A stretch of 64,000 nt of DNA from CAVVST01 sp963750995 (GCA_963750995.1 CAVVST010000005.1:496001-560000), one strand, 5' to 3'. Counted from the first letter of the stretch, positions 36,432 to 47,092 are shown. Translations and numbers: made by a program. Notes: generated by a model from the letters alone, not told the origin.

Positions 36432-36920
36432 ATGCCAGATTTCGGAGTCTTGAATGCACCGCCGTTGGTTAAGCAAGTGGACGAAATGAGTTGCTGGGCA
36501 GCCGCTATGGAAGCGTGGCTCGCGGTCGCTTCCGGCAGGAAGCCGAGAAGCCAGCACGAACTCATCGGTGTGATGCAACAAAAGGGGGCGCTCAACGACG
36601 AGGGATACCTGATCATCAAAAAAGGTATTCCGATCCTCGCGCAGATGGCGGGTATGAGCATCCAGGTGTTTCCGAAACACAAAAAATCCCAGTTAACGAC
36701 AAGCTCCCTGCTGAAAAAGCTCGTCAAGGGACATGTATACATGGCGTACAACGTATTCGGGATCGGTCATGCGGTTGCGGTCTACGGCGTCGTTGACGAC
36801 CCGAGCAACGAACGCATTCTGGCCATGGACCCGTGGATGGGCAGGGGTTACACCAGCGACACCTTGTCCGATTACAAACGCGACTCGGACGAGTTCTTCG
36901 TCGGCTGGCCCGCGTATTAA
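36432..36920 (+). CDS. Papain-like cysteine peptidase (C39/C70-type), small
   Basis: 162 residues from ATG at 36432, preceded by GAGGAGGACAC, a strong ribosome-binding site. The catalytic Cys lies in DEMSCWAAAMEAW (Cys21), with a preceding Gln15 for the oxyanion hole. The His is in IGHAVAVYG (His113), and the Asp/Asn partner is probably in LAMDPWMG (Asp133). This is the papain-like fold of the C39/C70 (AvrRpt2-like) groups. There is no signal peptide and no ABC transporter beside it, so it is not an obvious bacteriocin exporter. It lies between transposase relics, a typical place for cargo. Target unknown. Confidence 0.75.
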   Translation: MPDFGVLNAPPLVKQVDEMSCWAAAMEAWLAVASGRKPRSQHELIGVMQQKGALNDEGYLIIKKGIPILAQMAGMSIQVFPKHKKSQLTTSSLLKKLVKGHVYMAYNVFGIGHAVAVYGVVDDPSNERILAMDPWMGRGYTSDTLSDYKRDSDEFFVGWPAY

Positions 36921-36924
36921 GCTC

Positions 36925-37090
36925 ACCGGGGTCCTTTCCCATTCGGCGTTTCGCGGACCGACGCCTGACGAGATGTACTTCAGTAGAAGGGGACCCGGTT
37001 CCCGCACACCTGGCACGCGCGGCCGCCGCACACCAGACCCGTTTGGAAGCAAACCGATGGGCGGCCTGCAGGACACGCCCATCAAATCGA
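36925..37090 (+). pseudogene. C-terminal relic of an integrase-type transposase
   Basis: The plus strand reads LSHSAFRGPTPDEMYF, then in another frame EGDPVPAHLARAAAAHQTRL and EANRWAACRT. This is the well-known end of rve-type transposases (HSALxGRTPDEVYFG ... ARLEANRxxxC). Nothing of the core remains. Confidence 0.6.
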
Positions 37091-37302
37091 CGCGGCCGTC
37101 GCCCTCCGAGAAAACGCGTGAGGCCTGAGGTTCTGCAAACCTCCTTCCTTTCGCAGCTACCGAGCAGCCAATTGCTTCCGACTCGGTGATTTACGAGATG
37201 AGACCCCGTCGCGAACGCACCGTTTGTAGTCCAGTGTGGTCCATTTGCGACCGTCGGTTTGTGCTGCTCGTGCACAAGTGATCGAATTTGACCCTGTGAA
37301 AA

Positions 37303-37347
37303 TGGAGGCGCCGTCCGGATTTGAACCGGAGATGGAGGTTTTGCAGA
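37303..37347 (-). repeat. Duplicated 3' end of tRNA-Cys (candidate att site)
   Basis: 45 bp identical to 56693-56737, the 3' part of the intact tRNA-Cys including T-arm, acceptor 3' strand, discriminator and CCA. Homology ends abruptly in the anticodon loop, where the sequence changes to TTAAGCGGG. Same orientation as the tRNA, so this is what integration at a tRNA 3' end leaves behind. Confidence 0.85.
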
Positions 37348-37551
37348 TTAAGCGGGAAAACCCAAGTTGTTGACTCGTCCTGCTTTCTGGTGTCTGCCAA
37401 ACCCTCGTTTTACCCGGTGTTTGGGCGGTTGTGGTCCCAAATTGGTCCCAAGTTCGCGGCTCCGTTCCCCGCACGCGATGGCGACATTTCTCAAGCTCGT
37501 TATGTGCGCGGCCTCGCTCCGGGACGACACTCGCCAGCGTTTCTACTGAGA

Positions 37552-37666
37552 GTGGGATTCGAACTCGCAGGCCTTCTTTAGACTCTGTAAGTTACAGATT
37601 CCACAATGACACCATTGCCGTGAGTGCCAGCGACGCCGTGGCGCATTGCCCGCCATTGCCCGCCAG
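37552..37666. repeat. Repeat A, copy 2 (about 115 bp)
   Basis: Second copy of the element at 17541-17655, starting GTGGGATTCGAACTC and ending GCGCATTGCCCGCCATTGCC. It lies about 200 bp inside the candidate island end. Confidence 0.6.
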
Positions 37667-37729
37667 CTAACCGACCTAAGCCGTTCCGATGATCGCGCTG
37701 AATATCTGGGCCGGGCCGCTTCGCGCGTG

Positions 37730-37980
37730 TACGGACAGCATCAAAAACGCGTTCTTGGAACATTGCATGAGCGGCCCAAACGCCAATCACCGCCGGTGAT
37801 CTACGCGGCGATGTATCCGGGAACTTCGTGCCAGGAGAGCCCACCTTGTGATGCGTCTGCCACCGTGACGGCTGGGTTGAAATGCGCGCCGGAAATCGTC
37901 CCAAAAGTGGACGATCAGTGCGACGAGCGCCGCCTCGGGACCGGCGGCGGGATTTTGCGAGTCCCATACTGCTTTTCACG
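37730..37980 (-). pseudogene. Aquaporin (MIP family) relic
   Basis: Across two frames and one internal stop the minus strand reads EAALVALIVHFW, TISGAHFNPAVTVADASQGG and LSWHEVPGYIAA, then ITGGVIGVWAAHAMFQ. The SGAHFNPAVT block is the first NPA motif of aquaporins, with codons for NPA at 37871-37879. The second half with the other NPA motif is missing. MIP channels are often found in arsenic-resistance loci, which is of interest given the ArsR-type operon in the same island. Confidence 0.6.
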
Positions 37981-38242
37981 GGCTGGTCCCACACGCGCGA
38001 AAGCGGCGGCGTCTCAGCCGCCTTCATTTTGCTGAATTCCGCCTCAGGACTTGCCGGCAACCTTGCCAGCGTAGAGAGCTTGCCAGCGGCGTTGGTTTGA
38101 TGGGTGGGAGCGGTGGTGATGAGTGGATTTATGGGGAGTCGTCTTGGGAGTCGTCGCGTGCAGCGGCTCACCTTTCGGCGCATCCTCGCGGTGGTGCTCG
38201 TGGTTGCCCGAGTTAAGCTCCCGGTTGAGGGTTAGTCGCCGC

Positions 38243-38839
38243 TTACGTGCCGGTATCCTCAGGCCGCAAGCCAGACAGATCGGCTCGGAGCCAGGCTTTC
38301 GCAATCGTCCACTCGCGCACGAGTGTCGCCTCTGAGATGCCGATGACTTCGGCCGCTTCTTCGATCGTCAACCCGCCGAAATACCGCAGTTCAACGATGC
38401 GCTCCTGACGTGGGTTGAAGACGGCCATACGGCCCAGTGATTCGTGCAATGCGAGGACGTCAATCCCGCGAGGATTGCCCGCCGCCTCGTCACCCTGCAG
38501 TGTGACGCGTTCGAGCCCGCCTCCGCGCTTATCGGCTAGACGCGCTCGTGCATGATCGACGAGGATGCGCCGCATCAGGTTCGCGGCCACGCCAAAGAAG
38601 TGCGCCCGATCGCGCCATTTGACATGCCGCAGATCGACCAGGCGGACGTAGGCTTCGTGCACGAGCGCGGTTGGCTGGAGAGAATGGCCCGCCGCCTCGC
38701 GCTGCAGCTGGGCGCCTGCGATGCGTCGGAGATGGTCGTAGACAACACCGACCAGCTGATCGAGGGCCTCTCGTCCGCCGTCGCTGACCGCGAGCAGCAG
38801 CTCCGTGATCCTTACCGTATCGGGGGCAGGGTGGCTCAT
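38243..38839 (-). CDS. ECF-type RNA polymerase sigma factor
   Basis: 198 residues from ATG at 38839. Region 2 reads SLQPTALVHEAYVRLVDLRH and WRDRAHFFGVAANLMRRILV; region 4 reads RQERIVELRYFGGLTIEEAA and EVIGISEATLVREWTIAKAW. This is the Sigma70_ECF group of Acidobacteriota and Planctomycetes, usually paired with a Ser/Thr kinase instead of an anti-sigma factor. A divergent kinase gene starts at 38986, 147 bp away, so the two probably share a control region. Frame intact; it should direct transcription of an unknown regulon. Confidence 0.88.
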   Translation of the reverse strand: MSHPAPDTVRITELLLAVSDGGREALDQLVGVVYDHLRRIAGAQLQREAAGHSLQPTALVHEAYVRLVDLRHVKWRDRAHFFGVAANLMRRILVDHARARLADKRGGGLERVTLQGDEAAGNPRGIDVLALHESLGRMAVFNPRQERIVELRYFGGLTIEEAAEVIGISEATLVREWTIAKAWLRADLSGLRPEDTGT

Positions 38840-38985
38840 AGCCTGTGGGCGAGAGAATAGGTCACGGCTTGGGGGATCTCAAGGGGAGGGGTAGAATCGC
38901 CGCCAATCCCCGGGCGAGGCCGCCCGCGCGTAATTTCTCAACGATCGCCCAACTCGGTTCGAACGGCGGAACGGAGCACCGTGAC

Positions 38986-41844
38986 ATGACACCCGAGCGT
39001 TGGGAACGGATCCGGGGCTCTATCACGCCGCCCGCGCCCATGCGGAGGGCGATCGGGCTCAATTCCTCGCCAACGCCTGTGCGGGCGACGCCGCGCTGGA
39101 GCGCGAGGTGCAGGCGCTGCTGGATCAGCCGGTGTCCACTGGCAGCTTCATTGAATTCGTCGGCGGCCCACCCCTTGCGAAACTCCTCAGTGTCGTCACC
39201 AACGATCTGACCGGCCGGCAGCTTGGCAGCTACCGCGTGTTGTCGCTCCTCGGACGAGGCGGTATGGGCGAGGTGTATCGCGCGCACGACGCGAAGCTTG
39301 GCCGTGATGTCGCGATCAAGGTGCTGCCGCCCATGTTCACGGCGGACCGCGAGCGCGTGGCGCGGTTCGACAGCGAAGCGCGCATGCTCGCGGCGCTCAA
39401 TCATCCTCATATCGGCGCCATCTACGGGCTCGAAGACTGGCGGCGGCGTGCCAGCGCTCGTGCTGGAGCTCGTCGACGGCGAGACGCTTGCCGATCGACT
39501 GCGCCGCGGGCCGATCCCGCCGCCGATGCGTTGACCATCGCGCGACAGATCGCGGACGCGCTGGATGCCGCGCATCGAAAGCGGATCATCCACCGCGACT
39601 TGAAGCCGGCGAATATCAAGGTAACGCCCGACGGCCTCGTGAAGGTGCTGGACTTCGGCCTGGCCAAAGCGGTGGCGAGCGAGATCACAGCGACTCAGGA
39701 TGTCAGCGGAGTCGCCGACGGCGGCGCATCGACGCCACGCGCGTGGGCATGATTCTCGGCACCGCGGCCTACATGAGCCCCGAGCAGGCGCGCGGCCTGC
39801 CCGTGGACGCGCGCGCAGACATCTGGGCCTTCGGCTGCGTCCTGTACGAAATGCTCACGGGGCGGCCGCCCTTCACGGGGCAGACGGTCGCCGAGACGTT
39901 GGCAGCCATTCTCGAGCGGGAGCCCGACTGGAAGGCGTTGCCATCCTCGACGCCGGCGCGTATCCGGGAGCTCTTGCGCCACTGTTTACAGAGAGACATC
40001 GCTCTCCGCTTGCAGAACATCGCGGAGGCGCGCGCGCACGATCGACAAGGGCGCAGCGCGGAGGGAATCGGTGGCGAGTCGCCGCGATTGCCGCAGCCGC
40101 GGCGGCCGTGCTGGTGTCGATGGTGGGATGGACGCTGTTCCGCAATGCCAGCCGTGACGGCCCGGTGACGTCGAGCTCGGACTACATTCAAATCACCGAC
40201 CTGGCCGAGTCCGCTGTCGCTCCCCAGCCTGTCCCCCGACGGACGCATGGTCACCTTCAAGGTCGGCGAGAACTTTTTCCTGGGCGACGGACAGATTTAC
40301 GTCAAGCTCCTGCCAAGTGGCGAATCCGTGCAGCTCACACGCGGTCGAGAGCGCAAGTACGGCCCAGTCTTCACGCCCGACGGTTCGCGGGTGGCGTATA
40401 CGCAGCTCGAGACGACCCGGGACGGTCTGTCGTGGGACACGTTCACCGTGCCGGTGCTCGGCGGCGAGCCGACGCGGCTGCTGCCCAACGCGTCAGGGCT
40501 GACGTTCCTTGCCAGTGGCCGCGTGCTGTTCGCCGAAATTCGCGGTGGCCTGCACATGGGCATCGTCGCCGCCACCGAACGCCGCTCCGAGGCGCGCGAC
40601 GTGTACTTCCCACCGCATCAGCTGGGGATGGCGCACTTTGCGCACGCCTCACCGGATGGCCAGTGGATTCTCGTGGTGGAGATGGACCAGACCCACGCCT
40701 TTGGCCTGCCGTGCCGGCTGATACCCGCCGACGGCCGCTCGGCGGGCCGCGAGGTTGGCCCCGCGGCACGTGCACGTCCGCCGCTTGGTCTCCGGACGGG
40801 CAGTGGATGTACTTCGGCGCCAGCGTCGGCGGCCGTTCGCATCTCTGGCGCCAGCGGTTTCCCGACGGGACGCCGGAGCAAATCACGGTACGGGCCCACC
40901 GAAGAGGAAGGCGTGACAGTGCGCCCGATGGCCGGTCGCTCATCACCGCTCTCGGGATTCGTCGCAGCTCCATCTGGATTCACGACGCGACCGGTGAGCG
41001 GGCGATCGTGGCGGAAGGGTATCGCGAGGCTTCCGCGGCTGTCACAGGACGGCAGACGCGTGTTCTTCCTCTTGCGACCCGCCGCCGACTCCGACAGTTC
41101 CGAACTGCGCGTGCTGGAGCTCGCAACGGGAGCGGTGCAGACGGTGATTCCCGGGCGTCTCGATCGTCGACTACGACATCTCCAGACGACGAGTCCGAGG
41201 TCGCCTTCACGAGCCGGGAGAACGGAGAGTCGCACATCTGGATCGCCCCTCTGGATCGACGGAGTCCGCCACGGCGGATTGCGTCAGAGTGCGGATCAAG
41301 TGTCCTTCGGCCCTGGCGGATGATCTGATCTTCCGGTCGATTCAGATGCCGGCCAACGCCTTGGTGCGCATCAGCAAGGATGGGGCGCGGCGGCAGCCGA
41401 TCGACGGACCAGCGGTGCACGAGAAGGGCGAGGTCTCCCCCGACGGCCGGTGGGTGATCGTCTACTCGCCGGGGTCAAGCGTGACGGAGCCCGTGGCGAC
41501 CTTTGCCGTGCCGATCGACGGCGGGCCTGCCCGTCGGATTTGCATGCCTTATTGCGCAGCGGGTTGGTCAGCCGACGGCCAGTTGTTCAGCATTGGCGTC
41601 GACCTCGACCTTGCAAACGGAGCCCCGAGCAGGACGCTCGTCATTCCGCTCGCCGAGCCTTCGTCGATTCCTGAATTGCCCGCGGGCGTGCACGCGATCT
41701 TCGACTACGCCGCGCTGGCGAAACAGCCCGGCGTGCGCGCGCTCGAGCATGGTGGCGTGTCGATCGGATCGGACCCGGCCACCTACGTCGTTCACAAAGG
41801 CGGAGTTTCACACCAACCTGTTCCAGATCCCACTCCGGCGGTAA
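38986..41844 (+). CDS. Ser/Thr protein kinase with TolB-like propeller (several frameshifts)
   Basis: Merged length is about 950 residues. From ATG at 38986: an N-terminal helical region (RAQFLANACAGDAALEREVQ, ALLDQPVSTGSFIEFVGGPP) and a kinase domain with glycine loop GRGGMGEVYRA, VAIKVLP lysine, catalytic IIHRDLKPAN, DFGLAK and YMSPEQARG. Next are a membrane helix (VAAIAAAAAAVLVSMVGWTL) and an extracytoplasmic beta-propeller of PD40-type repeats (FTPDGSRVAYT, ASPDGQWILVVE, SPDGRWVIVYSPG), ending HTNLFQIPLR. Frame changes lie near 39015, 39435, 39530, 39730, 40050, 40240, 40760, 41160, 41290 and 41810. It faces away from its sigma gene. The signal sensed by the propeller is unknown. Confidence 0.82.
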
Positions 41845-42036
41845 ATCCGCCGGCCCCGCTGTTCTCCAGAGGCGCAGCCTAACTCGAAAGGGCCGGTCAG
41901 GCCCGCTGAACCGCATATTCGGGCCCGTGAGGTAATTCGCCCTCCCTTTACGCCATCTGTGGTGAGGGTCGGATCACGAGCGCAGGTCCAGGCCGGCCCT
42001 CCCGAATGCGAATAGCGCTCACGAGGAGGACAACCC

Positions 42037-42954
42037 ATGCTTTGGATGAGATCTGCCCGCAGTTCGATTCGTGTGACCGCCGTCTTGACATTGCTGGTCC
42101 TTGCCGGCGCCGCGAGCGGTCTGGCTCAGGATATGACGGGAACGTTCGTTCCGATCGTGGTGCCGGGCGCGACATTCACCGCGGCGCGCGCCATTACGGC
42201 GGACGGGCGCATCGTCGGGTTTTTCAACGATGCGACGGGCCAACACGGATTCCTGCTTGCGGACGGTTACTTCACAACGATCGACGTTCCCGTATCCGGG
42301 GCGAGATCCACTAATGTATTCGGCATCAATGCCCGCGGCGACATCGTCGGCAGTTGGGTTGACGGTGGCGGCGTCCAACACGGATTCCACTGGCCGGCCC
42401 ATGGGCCTTTCACCGTAATCAATGGGCCGGGAGCGATCCGCACACTTGCCCGCGGGATCAACGCCGCCGGAGACATCGTTGGGTACTACGACACGGCGGA
42501 TAAACGCCACGGGTTTCTGTTGAGACGCGACGGTGTTTTCAGCACGATCGACCTGAACGGCACGCAAGGCCCGCCGCCAAACGGAACGTTCACTCAATGG
42601 ATCAACGCCCGCGGCGATCTCGTCGGCTCGTTCTTCGACGGTTCCGTCCACGGATTCCTTATGACGGACGACCAGGTGACGCAGCTTGACGTGCCGTTTC
42701 CAGGCGCCATCAACACCAATGCACCCGGCCTGAACGACCGGGGTGATATTGTCGGTTTCTATACTGTAGGCGGCCGTCAGGTGGCATTCAGACGCGATCG
42801 TCATGGGAATTACGCGTCCCTCGACGCACCGACGCTCACGCCAGCCTCCAGCACGCTGGCGATCGGCGTTAACACGCCGGGCGACATCGTCGGGCAGTAC
42901 ACCGACCTGGGCGTGACGCGCGGTTTCGTGATGTATCGAGCACAAACCCCCTAA
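42037..42954 (+). CDS. Exported HAF-repeat protein
   Basis: 305 residues from ATG at 42037, with a strong ribosome-binding site (GAGGAGG). A signal peptide (AVLTLLVLAGAASGLAQD) precedes about seven repeats of roughly 40 residues with the core GINARGDIVGxxxD...HGFL (for example VFGINARGDIVGSW, GINAAGDIVGYY, NDRGDIVGFY). These are HAF-type extracellular repeats that form a propeller-like fold. Role unknown. Single gene, between kinase 1 and the kinase relic, followed by a strong hairpin. Frame intact. Confidence 0.82.
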   Translation: MLWMRSARSSIRVTAVLTLLVLAGAASGLAQDMTGTFVPIVVPGATFTAARAITADGRIVGFFNDATGQHGFLLADGYFTTIDVPVSGARSTNVFGINARGDIVGSWVDGGGVQHGFHWPAHGPFTVINGPGAIRTLARGINAAGDIVGYYDTADKRHGFLLRRDGVFSTIDLNGTQGPPPNGTFTQWINARGDLVGSFFDGSVHGFLMTDDQVTQLDVPFPGAINTNAPGLNDRGDIVGFYTVGGRQVAFRRDRHGNYASLDAPTLTPASSTLAIGVNTPGDIVGQYTDLGVTRGFVMYRAQTP

Positions 42955-42978
42955 ACGAGGCTGCCTGCGGGCTCTCAG

Positions 42979-43012
42979 GAAGACCGGTCATCGTCCATCG
43001 CGACCGGTCTTC
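42979..43012 (+). terminator. Terminator-like hairpin after the HAF gene
   Basis: GAAGACCGGTC (42979-42989) pairs perfectly with GACCGGTCTTC (43002-43012), an 11-bp stem with a 12-base loop, 25 bp after the stop. TCGCCTC follows, with no T tract. Confidence 0.65.
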
Positions 43013-43279
43013 GCCTCACTAATCGAACCGGGCCCGTCGGCGGGCGCCATTGTAAGCCTGATAGGAGGGCGCTTACGAGCAGATCAACTTGCCCCTCCGA
43101 ACGCGTTGATCCCGCTGTAATTAAGATTCGCCCTTCGACTGAGGACCGATATGGTAAGGCGATTGAAACCCGTTTCCGACCCGGAATGAGCCGCCGACGG
43201 CGCAACCTGGACGACCGGCCGAAGAATAGCGTCGAACAGACGATTGAACAAAGGTCGTGCGTCCCGTGGGATGCGGGAT

Positions 43280-43470
43280 GTAGCCGCCAGCATGCGGGCT
43301 TCGCGTTCGAACCGGGCCAGGCGATCTGGATCTGCCGCGAAGATCGGCGGCAATACCTTAATCGCGACGTCGCGCCCCAGTCTGGTGTCGCGCGCCCGAT
43401 ACACGTCGCCCATACCGCCGATCCCGATTCGCTCGTGGATCTGAAAGGCGCCCCACTTGACGCCTCGCCA
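43280..43470 (-). pseudogene. Ser/Thr kinase N-lobe relic
   Basis: The minus strand reads GVKWGAFQIHERIGIGGMGD, VYRARDTRLGRDVAIKVLPP and DPDRLARFEREARMLAA, then loses homology. Only the glycine loop and the ATP-binding lysine segment of a kinase of this same family are left; catalytic loop, membrane helix and propeller are missing. It points away from the intact kinase that starts at 43510 on the other strand. Confidence 0.75.
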
Positions 43471-43509
43471 AGTCGGTTAAGATGCGCTTCCACACTGCGG
43501 AATGACCAA

Positions 43510-46500
43510 ATGACCCCTGAGCACTGGGACCGAGTCAAGCAGCTGTACGACGTGGCGTCAAAGCTCGCACCCGTTGAACAGGCAGCGTTCCTGGCCGACG
43601 CCTGTGCGCAAAACGAAGAACTACGGCACGACGTGCAAATGCTGCTGGATCAGCCGGTGGGTACCGCAAGTTTCGTTGACTTTGTCGGAGGTCCGCCGCC
43701 ACTTCCCAGCCCAGGCCGCGACGACAACCGGTCACTTATCGGTTCCACGATCGGGCCGTGACAACGTCCGGACGCTTCTTGGCAGGGGCGGCATGGGCGA
43801 CGTGTATCGCGCACATGACACGTACCTCGGACGAGACGTCGCCATCAAGGTTCTGCCACGAGCGTTCACCGCCGACCCAGACCGTCTCGCCCGCTTTGAG
43901 CGCGAGGCGCGTGTTGTCGCAACCCTCAACCATCCGAATATTGCGAGTATCTACGGAGTCGAAGAGAGCAACGGTGTCCGAGGGCTGGTGCTCGAACTCG
44001 TAGAGGGTGAGACGCTGGCCGTGAGACTCGCACGCGCCCGCGGTTCCGCACGACCCGGGCTTCGACTTGAGGACGCGCTCGATTACGCACGGCAGATTGC
44101 CGACGCCCTTGAGGCGGCCCACGAGAAGGGCATTACCCACCGCGACCTCAAGCCTGCCAACGTCACGATTACCGCTGCCGGCATTGTGAAACTCCTCGAC
44201 TTTGGCATCGCCAAGGTTATGAACGAGGACGCGCCGGCCATCGACCTGACGCAGCTCCATCCGATGCCGTCGGGTGTCACCAGCGTAGGCACGATCGTCG
44301 GCACAGTTCACTACATGAGTCCAGAGCAAGCCCGTGGCAAGGTGGTGGACCGGCGCACGGATATCTGGGCCTACGGTTGCGTCCTCTACGAGATGCTGTC
44401 CGGCCGAATGGCGTTCGGCGGGGACACGCCGGCCGACACGATTGAAGCGATTGTCGACGGCAGTCCGGACTGGTCGCTGCTACCGGTGGGCACCCCGCCA
44501 CCTGTCCGCCGTCTCCTGCAGCGGTGCCTCGAGAAAGACCCGCGACAGCGGCTTCGAGATATCGGCGACGCGAGGGTCGAACTCGAGCAACTGGTTCGTG
44601 GCTCGACCGGCGACGCGGCTGCAACAAGACAGACCGACAGACCAAATAAACAGCCGACGTGGTTCCTGGTTGGGGCAGTTATTGTGGTCGCTCTCGTATC
44701 AACGGTGCTGTTGTTGCTCGCTCGACGATCGGACGCCACAGCGGCAGCCGGCGACGCCAGAGTGTCGCGTTTCGAGGTCAACCTTCCCAATGGTCAGGTA
44801 ATCGGACCTTCGTTCAACTCGAATCTCGCGCTCTCGCGGGATGGAGGGCAGCTCGCGTTCACGCCCTTACCGGGCCCGGTTTATGTTCGGCGACTGGATA
44901 CTCTCGAAACGCGGCCTCTCGAAGTCACCAAGTCGCCCGGGTTCCGAGGTGCGCCGGTGTTCTCACCCGACGGCACGTCCATATCTTTCGTAGGGGGCAA
45001 CGCCATTTTCTCGTGGACGAGACCGTTTCTGAAGGCGGCGCTCGCCGGTGGCGCGCCTGTCACGCTCGCCGACTACGACATGTTCCACCAGGGTGATTGG
45101 AGCGCCGATGGGTGGATCTATTGGACCGCCAGTTATCCGGGCGGAATCGTCCGGATCAGGGATTCTGGTGGAACAATCGAGCCGGTCACCACGCTCGACG
45201 TCCAGAACGGCGAACGAAGTCATCGTTTTGCGCGGCTCCTGCCTGGCGAACAGGCGCTCATCTACACGGTTGCGTTCGACGGCATCAGCAGTTACGACGA
45301 CGCGCGGATTGACGTGTGGGATCTGAACACCCGCGAGAAGAAGACGCTCATCGCAGGAGGAACGTCCCCTTTTTATTCCCGGTCCGGCCACATCGTCTAT
45401 GCGCGCGCGGGCAAGCTCTTCGCCGTGCCGTTCGACATCGAGACGCGCACCATTACTGGGGACCCGTTCGAAGTGCTCGATGGCGTCATGATGAGCCGAA
45501 ACACCGGCGCGGCGCACTTCAGCCTGTCGGACCGCGGTGACCTGGCGTATGCCCCGGGTCCCGCCGCCGATGGTAACAGGACGCTGGTGTGGGTAGACCG
45601 ATCTGGCAAGGTGGATCCTCTGCCACTGCCGCCCGCGTCGTACCTTTATCCGCGCATCGCACCAGATGGGCAATCTATGGCCGTCGAAATCGAAGGTCCA
45701 AATCACGACCTCTACTTCTACGATTTCGGTCGCACCGTTCTCAGCAAGGTGACGACCGACGGTATGAGTCACGATCCTGTCTGGACCCCCGACGGTCGAC
45801 GAGTGGCGTTTCGTTCATGGCAGTACGGCGGCATGACCATGTGGTGGATGCCGGCGGATCGAAGTGGTCAGCCGGAGCGCCTGGACCCCACGGGCAGGCG
45901 CCAGAGCCCCGTCTCCTTTTCTCCTGATGGAAAGTTTCTCGCCTTCGACCAGAAGGATCCGCAGACTCGCGATGACGTATGGGTTCTTCCTGTGACGGGT
46001 ACCGCGGAAGCGCGGCCCGTCGCCACGTCACGCTTCGGCGAAGGCTCCGCCAAGTTTTCTCCCGATGGCCGCTGGATCGCGTATTCGTCGAACGAGTCGG
46101 GACGGGAAGAAGTGTACGTCCAGCCGTTTCCTGGCGTCGGGCCGAAGATCCAGGTTTCGAATGCAGGCGGAACTGATCCCGTATGGCGCCGCCTCGGCGG
46201 CGAACTGTACTACCGCCAGGAGTACAAGATGATGGCGGTGTCGGTCACCATGGCGCCCGATTTCCGTGCGTCGGCGCCGCGCCAGTTATGGGAGGGCACC
46301 TACTCGTCCGGCACTGGTTCGTCGTGCGGCATGCCTGGCGTCAGCTCCGCCAGTTACGACGTCACGCCCGACGGCCAGCGGTTTCTGATGGTTCGAGAAG
46401 ACCCGATCTATTCGACGCGGATCGTCGTGGTCGTCAATTGGATAGAAGAGTTGAAAACGCGCGAACGGGACCAGGCGAAGATGAATAGACCCCCGGCCTC

Positions 46501-46516
46501 AGCCGCGCTCCGCTGA
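43510..46516 (+). CDS. Ser/Thr protein kinase with TolB-like propeller (one frameshift)
   Basis: About 1001 residues from ATG at 43510. N-terminal helical region EHWDRVKQLYDVASKLAPVE to SFVDFVGGPPPLPSP, a frame change near 43758, then a complete kinase domain: LLGRGGMGDVYRAHDTYLGR, AIKVLPRAF, GITHRDLKPANVTI, LLDFGIAKVM and VHYMSPEQARG. One membrane helix (FLVGAVIVVALVSTVLLLLA) and a long PD40/TolB propeller (FSPDGTSISFVGG, PDGQSMAVEIEG, PDGRRVAFRSWQYG, FSPDGRWIAYSSNESGREEV) follow. Integral to the inner membrane, with the propeller outside. Its 3' end overlaps the convergent sigma gene by 18 bp. Paralogue of the kinase at 38986. Confidence 0.88.
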
Positions 46517-47092
46517 GAGGTCGGCCCTCAGCCAGGCCTTGGCAATCGTCCACTCGCGGACGACCGTCGCCGACGAAATGCCAATCACCTCGGCGGTCTC
46601 TTCAATCGTCAGACCCCCGAAATAGCGCAGCTCAACGATCTTCTCCTGCTGCGGGTCAAAGGCCGCAAGCCGTTCGAGGGCCCGATTCAGGGCCAGCACG
46701 TCGACGTCGCGCGGCGCCGCGGGTGTCAGCTCCTCATCGAGTGTCACCCGCTCCCATCCGCCGCCTCGTTTGTCCGCCCGCCGGCTCCTCGCGTCATCCA
46801 CGAGGATCCTGCGCATCATCGACGCAGCGACGCCATAGAAGTGGGCACGATTGCGCCACTTGACCTTGTCCTGGTCAATCAGCCTCAGATACGCCTCGTG
46901 GACGAGCGCGGTGGGCTGCAGCGGATGATCGGCGGGCTCACCCCTCATGTAGCCGGACGCCAACCGCCTCAGGTCGTCGTAAACGAGAGGCGCCAGATGA
47001 TCCAAGGCGTCGCGCTGCCCCTCGCTCCAGGCTATTAGCCACCGGGTGATTTCCGAAGCGCGCGCATGGGTATCCGGCACTCCGCGGAGCAT
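46499..47092 (-). CDS. ECF-type RNA polymerase sigma factor
   Basis: 197 residues from ATG at 47092. Region 2: HPLQPTALVHEAYLRLIDQD and WRNRAHFYGVAASMMRRILV; region 4: QQEKIVELRYFGGLTIEETA and GISSATVVREWTIAKAWLRA. Closely similar to the sigma factor at 38243-38839, so one module was duplicated. Here sigma and kinase are convergent and overlap by 18 bp at their 3' ends, unlike the divergent first pair. Overlapping convergent transcripts could make expression of the two mutually limiting; that is inference. Confidence 0.88.
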   Translation of the reverse strand: MLRGVPDTHARASEITRWLIAWSEGQRDALDHLAPLVYDDLRRLASGYMRGEPADHPLQPTALVHEAYLRLIDQDKVKWRNRAHFYGVAASMMRRILVDDARSRRADKRGGGWERVTLDEELTPAAPRDVDVLALNRALERLAAFDPQQEKIVELRYFGGLTIEETAEVIGISSATVVREWTIAKAWLRADLSAERG

